13,160 nucleotides of DNA from JAXDLH01 sp034666705 (GTDB taxonomy: Bacteria > Chloroflexota > UBA6077 > SHYK01), in NCBI GenBank assembly GCA_034666705.1, contig JAXDLH010000324.1:1-13160 (forward strand), in the 5' to 3' direction. Positions 1 to 6,871 of the stretch are shown here, in pieces. Position 1 is the first letter of the stretch. Every line of letters starts with the position of its first letter. The translations under genes were made by a program, and so were the position numbers. The notes below the pieces were generated by a model. It saw only the letters and a list, made by a program, of their open reading frames with translations, was not told the DNA's origin and did no database searches.

Positions 1-633
1 ATCGGTCTCGTCGAGCAACACCTGCACGCCGGACTGAACACCGAGGCGGAGGCGCTCCTCCTCGTCGAGATAGACGGCGACGAGGAGGTGGTGCCACGCC
101 AGGCCGCTGAGATCGCCGAGATCTTCCGCGCGCGCGCCAACCACGTCGACCTGGCCCGCGACGCGCAGCACGCGGATGCGCTCTGGAACTCGCGCCGCTC
201 GGTGGCCGCCGCGTTCGGCATCCTCCGCCCCCATCGCCTCGGTGAGGACGTTGTCGTACCCCGCAGCAAGATCCCGGAAGCCGTAGAGCGAATCCGCGAC
301 ATCGGCATCGAGAACGGCCTGACTATCGCGATTTTCGGCCACGCCGGCGATGGCAACCTCCACCCAAACATCCTCCTCGACCTGCGCAACGAAGACGAAA
401 CCGCCCGCGCGCTCGTCGCAGCCGAAGAGATCTTCAAGGTCGCGATGCAGCTTGGCGGCCTGCTCTCGGGTGAGCACGGCATTGGTGTCCTGAAGCGGGA
501 TTACCTCGCCGACAACCTGCATCCGCAGGCGATTGCTCTGATGCGCGCCATCAAACACACGATCGATCCGCAGAACATCATGAACCCTGGCAAAGTTCTC
601 ACGCCGTTTCCGCAGGCCGCGGCAGGCGCCTGA
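1..633 (+). CDS. glcD: GlcD-type FAD-linked oxidase, C-terminal part (5' truncated by window)
   Basis: Open from base 1 in frame 1 to a TGA at 631-633, giving 210 residues. It is the C-terminal part of a flavoenzyme of the GlcD / D-lactate dehydrogenase family, which oxidises 2-hydroxy acids such as glycolate or D-lactate to 2-oxo acids. Visible family marks, in order, are LLLVEIDGDEEVV, a GEDVVVPRSKIPE segment, GHAGDGNLHPNI (metal/substrate region of the C-terminal domain), GGLLSGEHGIGVLKR, and the terminal IDPQNIMNPGKVL. Family members are usually about 460-500 residues, so the N-terminal FAD-binding (PCMH) domain lies upstream of the window. The exact substrate cannot be read from this half. 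The next gene starts 16 bases after the stop on the same strand, so the two are probably co-transcribed. Confidence 0.88.
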   Translation: MGLVEQHLHAGLNTEAEALLLVEIDGDEEVVPRQAAEIAEIFRARANHVDLARDAQHADALWNSRRSVAAAFGILRPHRLGEDVVVPRSKIPEAVERIRDIGIENGLTIAIFGHAGDGNLHPNILLDLRNEDETARALVAAEEIFKVAMQLGGLLSGEHGIGVLKRDYLADNLHPQAIALMRAIKHTIDPQNIMNPGKVLTPFPQAAAGA

Positions 634-649
634 GGTCAAGGAGACGACG

Positions 650-1627
650 ATGATGCAGCACACCGACGCGCCCGAACTCAACCCCGAGTACGTGCGCTCC
701 GTCTGGGAGCTCATGGCGCCGCACCTGAACCCAGCGCTCTTCGTGCACCGGCCGGCCCTCGACGACGCCGTTGGCACCCGGGTGACACTCGCAGGCGAGA
801 CGCTCCAGCACACCGGGAGCTTCAAAACCCGCGCCGCCTACAACCTGGTGCGCAGCATTCCGAATACGGAGATCGTGAGCGCATCGTCGGGAAACTTCGG
901 TGCGGCGCTCGCACGCGTGTGCCGCATGCTCGAGCGCAGTTGCACTGTAGTCATGCCGACAACCTCGTCCAAGGTGAAGATCGCCTCAGTCGAACGCCAG
1001 GGCGCCACGGTGGACCTCGTAGACACCGCCGTCAAGAGTCGCGCCGCACGCGTCCAGGAATTGTTGGCCGCGCGGCCGGACGCGTTCTATGCGCCAGCGT
1101 ACGACGACCCGCGGGTCGTGGCAGGTAACTCGACCCTGGGTCGGGAGATCTTCGCGCGTTCAGCGGACTGGGACGCGATCCTCGTACCGGTCGGCGGCGG
1201 CGGCCTGATCTCCGGCATTGTCACCGCCCGGGACACGCTCGGCCTCAAGACGCCGATCTACGGCGCCGAGCCCGCGCTGGGCAACGATGCGGCGCGCTCA
1301 CTTCGCGCCGGCGAGTTGATCGCCAATGAGGCGGAGCCCGCGACGATCGCCGACGGGGCGCGCACGATCTCGCTCGGGCAGATTACCTGGCCCATCGTAC
1401 AGCGCGGCGTCGAGGACATCGTCGAGGTACCGGACGCTGCGATCGCCGAGGGCGTGCGCACGCTCTTCCGCCATGCGAACTTGAAGGCCGAACCGACCGG
1501 TGCCCTATCCATCGCTGCCGCGATGCTCCAGCGGGAGCGCTTCGCGGGCAAGCGGATCTGTTGCATCGTGAGCGGCGGCAACGTGGACGAGGAGATCTAC
1601 GCGGCGATCCTGCGCCGCGAGATCTGA
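650..1627 (+). CDS. PLP-dependent threonine/serine dehydratase-like enzyme
   Basis: 325 residues, ATG at 650 with AAGGAG at 638-643 six bases upstream; a second ATG follows at once. It is a fold type II PLP enzyme. HTGSFKTRAAYN carries the Schiff-base lysine (K59), SSGNFG (79-84) is the substrate-carboxylate loop, VGGGGL (183-188) is the phosphate-binding glycine loop, and IVSGGNVD lies near the C-terminus. Length fits catabolic threonine dehydratases, serine racemases and hydroxyaspartate dehydratases; no ACT regulatory domain is present, unlike biosynthetic IlvA. The family deaminates hydroxy amino acids to 2-oxo acids and ammonia. The usual SxGNH motif reads SSGNF here (histidine to phenylalanine), and the lysine motif has RAA where RGA is common, so the substrate is uncertain. 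It sits 16 bases after the GlcD-type gene, probably in one operon. Confidence 0.85.
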   Translation: MMQHTDAPELNPEYVRSVWELMAPHLNPALFVHRPALDDAVGTRVTLAGETLQHTGSFKTRAAYNLVRSIPNTEIVSASSGNFGAALARVCRMLERSCTVVMPTTSSKVKIASVERQGATVDLVDTAVKSRAARVQELLAARPDAFYAPAYDDPRVVAGNSTLGREIFARSADWDAILVPVGGGGLISGIVTARDTLGLKTPIYGAEPALGNDAARSLRAGELIANEAEPATIADGARTISLGQITWPIVQRGVEDIVEVPDAAIAEGVRTLFRHANLKAEPTGALSIAAAMLQRERFAGKRICCIVSGGNVDEEIYAAILRREI

Positions 1628-1671
1628 CGGAGGCCGCCCGGCTTGGGCAGACCCGCGACGGAGACCTGTCC

Positions 1672-2217
1672 CTACGGCTCGTCCGCCTGGTAGCGCTCAG
1701 CGAACGCCAGCAGTGCGTCGAGCTGCTCTTCGTTCGGGGCGGCCTGCCAGCGCTTCCGCTTCACGGTCGTCAGCGCCTCCTGCGGACTGAGCCCTTGCGA
1801 GACGAGCACACACGAGCCGAGCAACGGCCCGCGCCCGATGCCGTGCATGCAGTGGACGAACACCCGGTCACCTCGTGCCAGGCGCTCGTTCACCCATGTG
1901 ACACCGGCCTCGAGCGCCGGCTGCGTGAGCTGATGGTTATCCGGCGTTGGCAGCCGCAGCAGCTCGATGCCTGACCGTGCCAGCGCGTCCGCGTCGTCGC
2001 CCGCCTCTTCGCGGCAGTCTACAACTGCGGTAATGCCAAGACGCCGCAACTGTGAGATCTCCGCGGTCTGGAACGCGCCGCCGGCCGCAAGCTGCGGCGT
2101 GATCCACGAGAGGTTGAGATCGTGCGACCATGGCTCGACCACGCGCGCGCCGACCGAGCGCCAGAGGCGCCCCAGCACTGTACCCAGGCGGTCGCGCAGG
2201 CGCGTGTCGCTCACCAC
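1672..2217 (-). CDS. Dual-specificity/tyrosine phosphatase-like protein
   Basis: 181 residues from a GTG at 2217; stop TAG at 1674-1672. It is a cysteine phosphatase of the DSP/PTP fold. The P-loop VHCMHGIGRG has nucleophile C123 and R129 (CX5R), and D93 in LPTPDNHQ is positioned as the general acid. The domain opens with LNLSWITPQLAAGG and includes GITAVVDCREE, both typical of small DSPs. Substrate (phosphoprotein, phospholipid or nucleotide) is unknown. The residue after the P-loop arginine is Gly instead of the usual Ser/Thr. The start is uncertain. There is no clear Shine-Dalgarno, a second GTG lies at 2214, and longer in-frame starts would overlap trxB. GTG 2217 falls 28 bases after the trxB stop and leaves about 33 residues before the domain. 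It is probably co-transcribed with trxB. Confidence 0.8.
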   Translation of the reverse strand: MVSDTRLRDRLGTVLGRLWRSVGARVVEPWSHDLNLSWITPQLAAGGAFQTAEISQLRRLGITAVVDCREEAGDDADALARSGIELLRLPTPDNHQLTQPALEAGVTWVNERLARGDRVFVHCMHGIGRGPLLGSCVLVSQGLSPQEALTTVKRKRWQAAPNEEQLDALLAFAERYQADEP

Positions 2218-2245
2218 GTTCCAAACGCGGGGAGGATTGTCAGTC

Positions 2246-3187
2246 TCAGCTCCGCGCCCTGAAGGCCCGGTCCTCGATGTATTGCTCCGCTGCGATCGCC
2301 GCGGTGGTGGCATCGCCCGCTGCGGTCGTGATCTGGCGAGCGAGCTGCGAACGCACGTCACCAGCCGCGTACAGGCCGGGCACCCGGGTCTCCATACGGT
2401 CGTTGGTAATCAAGAATCCCTGCTCATCGTGGTCGAGGTGCTCCTCGAACAGGCCACTATTAGGACTGAAGCCGATGAAAACGAAGACGCCGTCCAGGAG
2501 CAGGGGCACGACACTCCCGTCCTTGACGTTGCGCACCTTCGCCGACTGCACGCTGCGATCGCCGTTGATCTCGTCGAGCACCGCGTTCGTGATGAATTCG
2601 ATCTTCGGGTTCTCACGCGCTTTGTCTTGCAAAATTGGCTGGGCGCGGAACTCATCGCGCCGGTGAATGATGTAGACCTTCGAGGCGTGCCGGGTGAGGT
2701 AGAGCCCTTCCTGAAAGGCCGAATCGCCACCACCCACGACCGCAAGCACCTTCTCGCGGAAGAGCGGTCCGTCGCAGACGGCGCAATAGGAGACACCGCG
2801 CCCCGCGTATTCCGCTTCGCCGGGGATCTCCAGCTTCTTCGGCACGCCGCCCGCCGTCATGATCACGGTCTTCGAGCGAAACTCCGGGCCCTCAGCAGTG
2901 CGCGTCACGAAGATGTCATCTTGACGCTCGATCTTTTCAACCGTACCCTGCTCGAACACCGCGCCAAACTTCCGCGCGTGCTCCTCCATCTTTTCAGCCA
3001 ACTCGCGGCCAGTGACGGAGACAAATCCAGGGTAGTCCTCGATCAGGTCGGTGTTCAGCAGTTCGCCGCCCGGCAACAGCCGCTCGACGATTGCGGCGCG
3101 CAGATTAGCCCGCGCCCCGTAGAGGCCGGCGGTCAAACCAGCCGGTCCACCACCGATGATCAGGACATCCCACAACTCTTGCTCCAC
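2246..3187 (-). CDS. trxB: Thioredoxin reductase (NADPH)
   Basis: 313 residues, the usual size for low-Mr bacterial thioredoxin reductases. It transfers electrons from NADPH through FAD and a redox disulfide to thioredoxin in the cytoplasm. Domains in order: FAD-binding VLIIGGGPAG (8-17); active-site C135-A-V-C138 followed by D139; NADPH-binding VVGGGDSA (150-157); HRRDEFR (175-181), whose three arginines mark NADPH over NADH preference; and the second FAD motif GLYAAGDVR near the C-terminus. The start chosen is the GTG at 3187, preceded by GGAGG (3197-3193) five bases upstream, and it places the family N-terminus EQELWDVLIIGG correctly. The frame stays open upstream but that part shows no homology. 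The phosphatase gene follows after 28 bases. No thioredoxin gene is in the window. A short GC-rich hairpin precedes the ribosome binding site. Confidence 0.96.
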   Translation of the reverse strand: MEQELWDVLIIGGGPAGLTAGLYGARANLRAAIVERLLPGGELLNTDLIEDYPGFVSVTGRELAEKMEEHARKFGAVFEQGTVEKIERQDDIFVTRTAEGPEFRSKTVIMTAGGVPKKLEIPGEAEYAGRGVSYCAVCDGPLFREKVLAVVGGGDSAFQEGLYLTRHASKVYIIHRRDEFRAQPILQDKARENPKIEFITNAVLDEINGDRSVQSAKVRNVKDGSVVPLLLDGVFVFIGFSPNSGLFEEHLDHDEQGFLITNDRMETRVPGLYAAGDVRSQLARQITTAAGDATTAAIAAEQYIEDRAFRARS

Positions 3188-3205
3188 GCATTCCTCCCAG
3201 AAGCC

Positions 3206-3222
3206 GTCCGCCTGTGGCGGAC
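3206..3222 (-). promoter_or_regulatory. GC-rich hairpin just upstream of the trxB ribosome binding site
   Basis: A perfect 7-bp inverted repeat with a 3-base loop: GTCCGCC (3206-3212), TGT, GGCGGAC (3216-3222). On the trxB strand it lies 8 bases before the GGAGG of the GTG start, inside the likely 5' leader. Such a stem could stabilise the leader or tune access to the ribosome binding site, but no function can be read from sequence alone. Confidence 0.4.
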
Positions 3223-3233
3223 CGTTCCCGCCC

Positions 3234-3260
3234 TTGTACAACGCAGCCGCGCCGGATAAT
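3234..3260 (+). promoter_or_regulatory. Possible promoter for the DUF2142-like gene
   Basis: GATAAT at 3255-3260 matches five of six bases of a -10 box. TTGTAC at 3234-3239 is a weak -35 candidate with a short 15-base gap. It lies in the 109-base gap between divergent trxB and the membrane protein gene, 36 bases before the ATG. The evidence is weak because the -35 and the spacing are poor. Confidence 0.25.
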
Positions 3261-3296
3261 CTTTCGCGGGCCCTCAGCGCCCGAGAAGGATACGGC

Positions 3297-5120
3297 ATGC
3301 GGCATCGCCCTTCGCTCGCCGAGGACCCTTTAACGCCACGCGGGCTGGATCCACATACTGGCGCCGTGACCGAGCCGCAGCCAATGCTGCTCAATCCGCC
3401 GTTCGTTCCGATCCGCCTCCCGGGTGTTCAATCACTCGTGAGCGGCCGGTGGCTCGCGAGCGACGCGGTGTGGCTGGCCGCCATCCTTACGCTCAGCACC
3501 GTACTCATCCTGCTCTGGACCTGCACTGTCCCCTTTCAGCAGGCGCCGGATGAGGCGGCGCACTTCCAGGTCGTGCGGTTCATTCGTGACTTCGGTCGCC
3601 TGCCGCGCTTCGCCCCTGAAGAGCTATGGCTCCTGCGAACACAGGTCGGCGCGGTCGAATCGTATGCCACCTTCCCGCCGCTCGCCTACATCCTCGCCGC
3701 GCTGCTCACCGTGGCGACCCACGACCATTCGTTCTGGGCGTCACGGGCCGTGTCGATCGTCTCGTACCTCGGCACGATCTGGCTCACCTTTGCCATTGCC
3801 CGTCGCCTCCTCCCTTCGACGCGCGTCGTGGCGGTCTCCAGCAGTCTCGTCGTTGCCCTGCTCCCGCAGTTCACGTTCACGGGCGCGTACGTGAACAACG
3901 ATGCACTCGCCGTGCTCGAGGCCGGGCTGTTGCTCTGGCTGCTGCTCGAGGTGGGCAGAACCGGCAGCAGCGCCACTCCCTTCGCGGCTATGGGCGTCGT
4001 CATCGGGACCATGTTACTTACCAAATACACGGCCTACGCGGTGGCGGGCATCGGGTTCGGCGTTGCGCTGCTCGCGGCATGGCGCGCTCGCAACCGACTT
4101 CTCTCCAGCGTCGCCCTCATCCTCGGCGTCGCGCTGAGCTCTGGCTGGTGGTTCATCCGCAACTGGCAGCTCTATGGAGAGTTGGTGCCGAGCAAGGTCG
4201 TCGCGCAGGCGAAAGCCGCGGCAGGGGGCAATACGCTCTTCGTCCCGATCGACCACGGGGTGACCGTGCTCACGCTCTCCACGCAGACGGACTTCTGGCT
4301 GACGACGCTCAAGAGCTTCGTCGGCGTTTTCGGATACCTGTCTATCTTCCTCGCGCCCGGCTATTACGTCGCGAGTGCCGTGGTTGCCGCGCTCGCCCTC
4401 CTGGGCATGCTGCTTCGGCTGCGCCAGGGCCGTGTTCCGATTCAGGGTTGGCTCGTGTTGGGAGTGGGGCTCACCATTTGCGCGGGGACGATCCTGCAAA
4501 CCATGGTCGTGGCCGTCTATGGGGAGTACGCGCCCCTCGGCCGCTATCTATTCGGGGCACTCATTCCACTCGCGATAGCGCTGGCTGCGGGGTGGTACTG
4601 GCTCGGCGCGACGCACCGGTTGCTCGCATGGATCCCCATGGCAGCGATCGGCTGGCTGATCGCGCTGAACGCCGTGAGCTTTGGAGGCTACCTGGTGCCT
4701 GGCCAGTTCAGCCTCGCCGTCGACTCCGTGATCGTCGAGGTCGATAAGCCCGCGGGCACCTTCGCCGCAGGGCAGGACGTCGAGGTCCTCGGCTGGAGCC
4801 TGGCGCAAGGCTCGGCAGACTGGCGTCCGTTCACGCCGGAGCTCGTCATGGAGTATCGACGGCCGGTCGACGGGGTGCTCGTCTATCTGGATGGAGCACC
4901 GGGCGTGGGCCAGCTCATCAGTCCGGCGCAGTACGGCTTCCGGCGGCATGATGTCAGTGATTTCTTTGGCGGCAGCCAGCAGCTCGAGCGCATCGGGTTC
5001 CGCTACGTCATCGCGGCGGACGAGTTGTCGCCCGGTCCCCACGAGCTCGACGTGTGCAGCGTGGTGACCGAGCGACTGGCGCCAATCTGCAAGTCCCGCA
5101 CCTTCGAGGTATCCGGGTAA
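3297..5120 (+). CDS. DUF2142 / GT-C-like polytopic membrane protein with C-terminal extracytoplasmic domain
   Basis: 607 residues from ATG 3297, preceded by AGAAGGA (3284-3290) six bases upstream; the frame is open further upstream but antisense to trxB. After a proline-rich cytoplasmic N-terminus, the first membrane segment is at about residues 57-76. PDEAAHF follows at 84-90, the acidic loop motif typical of DUF2142 and related GT-C glycosyltransferases, which use lipid-linked sugars. A run of hydrophobic segments follows, with LLPQFTFTGAYVNNDALA in the first half, as in ArnT/PMT-like proteins. From about residue 482 the protein becomes hydrophilic and beta-rich, with VLVYLDGAPGVG, QYGFRRHDV and LSPGPHELDV, and two late cysteines that could form a disulfide outside the membrane. 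The likely role is transfer of a sugar or similar group onto envelope material. No other glycan genes flank it, so the substrate is unknown. Confidence 0.75.
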   Translation: MRHRPSLAEDPLTPRGLDPHTGAVTEPQPMLLNPPFVPIRLPGVQSLVSGRWLASDAVWLAAILTLSTVLILLWTCTVPFQQAPDEAAHFQVVRFIRDFGRLPRFAPEELWLLRTQVGAVESYATFPPLAYILAALLTVATHDHSFWASRAVSIVSYLGTIWLTFAIARRLLPSTRVVAVSSSLVVALLPQFTFTGAYVNNDALAVLEAGLLLWLLLEVGRTGSSATPFAAMGVVIGTMLLTKYTAYAVAGIGFGVALLAAWRARNRLLSSVALILGVALSSGWWFIRNWQLYGELVPSKVVAQAKAAAGGNTLFVPIDHGVTVLTLSTQTDFWLTTLKSFVGVFGYLSIFLAPGYYVASAVVAALALLGMLLRLRQGRVPIQGWLVLGVGLTICAGTILQTMVVAVYGEYAPLGRYLFGALIPLAIALAAGWYWLGATHRLLAWIPMAAIGWLIALNAVSFGGYLVPGQFSLAVDSVIVEVDKPAGTFAAGQDVEVLGWSLAQGSADWRPFTPELVMEYRRPVDGVLVYLDGAPGVGQLISPAQYGFRRHDVSDFFGGSQQLERIGFRYVIAADELSPGPHELDVCSVVTERLAPICKSRTFEVSG

Positions 5121-5139
5121 GGGCGCGCTCGCGTAATAG

Positions 5140-5175
5140 ACGCTGCGCTCCGCCCCCGGGGGCGGAGCGCAGCGT
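5140..5175. terminator. Perfect 36-bp palindrome between convergent genes, probable bidirectional terminator
   Basis: Arms of 18 bases (5140-5157 and 5158-5175) are exact reverse complements with no spacer. The centre is CCCCCGGGGG, so an RNA hairpin would have about 16 GC-rich pairs and a 4-base loop from either strand. It lies 19 bases after the membrane protein stop and 18 bases beyond the frdD stop, where a shared terminator is expected. No T-tract follows on either strand, so it would be a non-canonical terminator or an mRNA 3'-end stabiliser. Confidence 0.7.
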
Positions 5176-5193
5176 GGATAAGGAACTGGCCGG

Positions 5194-5550
5194 TCAGGCT
5201 TTTATCAACACCACGGCGGTGAGGATCGTGCCGAGAATTGCCAGGCCATAGCAGGCAACGGCGATCGGCATCCGCGCCCCGCGAACGCCCAGGTCGAATA
5301 GGACGTAGCGGAAGCGGTGCGCCCAATGGAAGAGTGGGAGCGCGATCACCGCGAGCAAGAAGAGCTTGACGATCCAATTGTCCAGCAGGTTATGCAACCG
5401 GAACGCCGAATACGCGGCCGGGTCCGGCGCGCCCATGGGAATGAAAACGCCGAAGATGAGGATCATGATCGGCAGGATCAGCGCGGCGACCATGCCGCCC
5501 GCGCCAAACAGGGCCCACCAGAGCGGCTCGATAGTGTTGATCCGATACAC
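5194..5550 (-). CDS. frdD: Fumarate reductase membrane anchor subunit D
   Basis: 118 residues with three hydrophobic segments. The N-terminal EPLWWALFGAGGM, followed by an ILPIMILIFGVFIPMG helix, closely resembles E. coli FrdD (EPVFWGLFGAGGM). The later PLFHWAHRFRYVLFDL matches the FrdD helix with its HR pair. FrdD and FrdC form the membrane anchor that holds FrdAB and binds menaquinone. It starts with GTG at 5550, three bases after the frdC stop, with AGGGGG in the frdC 3' end serving as ribosome binding site. It ends with TGA at 5196-5194 and is the last gene of frdABCD, followed by the 36-bp palindrome. Confidence 0.9.
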   Translation of the reverse strand: MYRINTIEPLWWALFGAGGMVAALILPIMILIFGVFIPMGAPDPAAYSAFRLHNLLDNWIVKLFLLAVIALPLFHWAHRFRYVLFDLGVRGARMPIAVACYGLAILGTILTAVVLIKA

Positions 5551-5553
5551 GGC

Positions 5554-5988
5554 TCAGCCCCCTAACTGCGGAATCAGCAGGACGAGCAAGATCAGGAGCA
5601 GCGTGATCCCGATCCAGACCAGATACATCGGGCCCACGATCAGCGGACCGCCGACCCGTAAGTGACCGATACGCGTCGCCATTACGGTGCCCATCAGGCC
5701 CAGGAACGTGACCGCGTGGTACATGACGAAACAGAATGCGGTCAGGCTGAAGATCACCCAGAGCGGCGACCGAATAAACGCGAGCCAACCCACGTAGAGG
5801 CGAGGATCGCCGAGTCCACCGGCCATCATGGGAATCTGGATCAGGAACACGACGACCCAGGCCGCGGCGAATATCGCGGTTGCCTCACGCACCATGTACA
5901 TGAAGTACCGGTTGTTCTTCACCCACCAATCGGACTTGGTACGCCAGGGGAAGGTGGGAACGGTGGCAGGACGAGGTCCAACTGGCAT
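5554..5988 (-). CDS. frdC: Fumarate reductase membrane anchor subunit C
   Basis: 144 residues, three hydrophobic segments. The N-terminal SDWWVKNNRYFMYMVREATA aligns with E. coli FrdC (TSTWWKK...FYMLREGTA). It keeps the Arg-Glu pair, here E35, equivalent to the E. coli GluC29 implicated in menaquinol protonation. MYHAVTF matches the helix II LLHTKTWF region. With FrdD it forms a type D anchor, a class with two small subunits and no heme. The ATG shares its A with the frdB stop (TGATG), which points to translational coupling, and GGAG lies nine bases upstream inside frdB. At 144 residues it is somewhat longer than the roughly 130 of E. coli, mainly at the N-terminus. Confidence 0.9.
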   Translation of the reverse strand: MPVGPRPATVPTFPWRTKSDWWVKNNRYFMYMVREATAIFAAAWVVVFLIQIPMMAGGLGDPRLYVGWLAFIRSPLWVIFSLTAFCFVMYHAVTFLGLMGTVMATRIGHLRVGGPLIVGPMYLVWIGITLLLILLVLLIPQLGG

Positions 5989-6800
5989 CAGCGCTTACTC
6001 CACGGCATGAGGATGGACTTCATCATGTCGTTCGTCGTGGCGAGCTTCGTGCGCTGGATCGCGGCGGCCGGGTCCACGTTCTTCGGGCAGACCACCGAGC
6101 ACTCCCCGACGAACGTGCACTCCCACACCCCCTCGGAACTCCCGAGGAGTGGCATCCGGACGTTGCGACCCTGGTCGCGCGAATCCATGTTGTAACGGTG
6201 ACCAAGGGCGATCGCGGCCGGCCCAAGGAACGTTGGCTCCATGCCATAGACCGGGCAGGCCGAGTAGCAGAGCATGCAGTTGATGCACATGCTGAACTGC
6301 TTGTAGTCCTCGACCTGCTCGGGCAGTTGGCGATATTCGTTGCCGAGGCCCACCGGGGCCGCCGCGAGGTCGTCGCGGATGATATACGGCTTGACTTCTT
6401 CGAGCTTGTGAATGAAATCCTCGATGTCGACCACAAGGTCGCGAACCACCGGGAAGTTCGTGAGCGGCTGGACGACCACTTCGTGTGGATAGTAGTCCCG
6501 CAGGAACGCGGCGCACGTAAGCTTCGGGGTCCCATTCACGATCATGCCGCAGCTGCCGCACACGCCCATGTGGCACGACCAGCGGAACGAGAGGCTCCCG
6601 TCCACGTAGTCCTTTATGTACTGCAGCGCGTCGAGGACGACCCAGTCGTCGTGATACGGTATGAAGAAACTCTCGGTTACGGGAACTGGGTCGTCACCCG
6701 GCCGGTACCGGGTCACGGTCATCTTGATCATGTCCGCCACGGACGAGACCGCGCTCAAGTCAACGCTGTGCGCCGCCCCGACTCCGTTGCTCGCTGCCAT
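5988..6800 (-). CDS. frdB: Fumarate reductase / succinate dehydrogenase iron-sulfur subunit
   Basis: 270 residues from ATG 6800, with a purine-rich AAGGTGAGG upstream; a GTG two codons earlier is an alternative. It carries electrons between the flavin of FrdA and membrane quinone. Three cluster sites are complete: [2Fe-2S] at C76, C81, C84 and C96 (SCHMGVCGSCG); [4Fe-4S] at C172, C175, C178 with C182 (CINCMLCYSAC); [3Fe-4S] at C228, C234, C238 (CTFVGECSVVC). Cluster roles are assigned from the family. Sequence such as NFPVVRDLVVD, FLGPAAIALGHRYN and PKNVDPAAAIQ is very close to E. coli FrdB. About 20 extra N-terminal residues precede the family start. A 91-base gap containing a hairpin separates it from frdA, unlike the tight frdB-C-D spacing. 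Confidence 0.96.
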   Translation of the reverse strand: MAASNGVGAAHSVDLSAVSSVADMIKMTVTRYRPGDDPVPVTESFFIPYHDDWVVLDALQYIKDYVDGSLSFRWSCHMGVCGSCGMIVNGTPKLTCAAFLRDYYPHEVVVQPLTNFPVVRDLVVDIEDFIHKLEEVKPYIIRDDLAAAPVGLGNEYRQLPEQVEDYKQFSMCINCMLCYSACPVYGMEPTFLGPAAIALGHRYNMDSRDQGRNVRMPLLGSSEGVWECTFVGECSVVCPKNVDPAAAIQRTKLATTNDMMKSILMPWSKR

Positions 6801-6835
6801 CGTCACACCTCACCTTCGCTGGGACTGGCTTCCGC

Positions 6836-6871
6836 AGCGCCGCGGTCATGGCTCGCAGGAGCCGCGGCGCT
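6836..6871 (-). promoter_or_regulatory. Inverted repeat (hairpin) in the frdA-frdB gap
   Basis: AGCGCCGCGG (6836-6845) and CCGCGGCGCT (6862-6871) form a perfect 10-bp stem with a 16-base loop. A nested alternative, GGCTC (6850-6854) with GAGCC (6859-6863) around GCAG, competes for two bases. It lies 20 bases after the frdA stop and 35 bases before the frdB start. It could be a partial terminator, an RNA processing site or a stabiliser that sets the FrdA:FrdB ratio. Next to it are the overlapping palindromes TAGTCGACTA (6876-6885) and GACTAGTC (6881-6888). No U-tract is present. Confidence 0.45.

Noticed and set aside
1628..1671. Terminator in the convergent gap between the PLP enzyme and phosphatase genes
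   Set aside because: I found no convincing inverted repeat or T-run in these 44 bases.
2218..2361. Longer phosphatase start at GTG 2361
   Set aside because: It would overlap the trxB coding region by over 100 bases, and the added residues are low-complexity and trxB-shadow in nature.
1967..3259. Plus-strand open frame of 430 codons opposite the phosphatase and trxB
   Set aside because: It runs antisense to two genes with complete catalytic motifs and has no family signature of its own.
3156..3296. Upstream extension of the DUF2142-like protein
   Set aside because: The first part is antisense to trxB and its leader; ATG 3297 has a good ribosome binding site and lies outside trxB.
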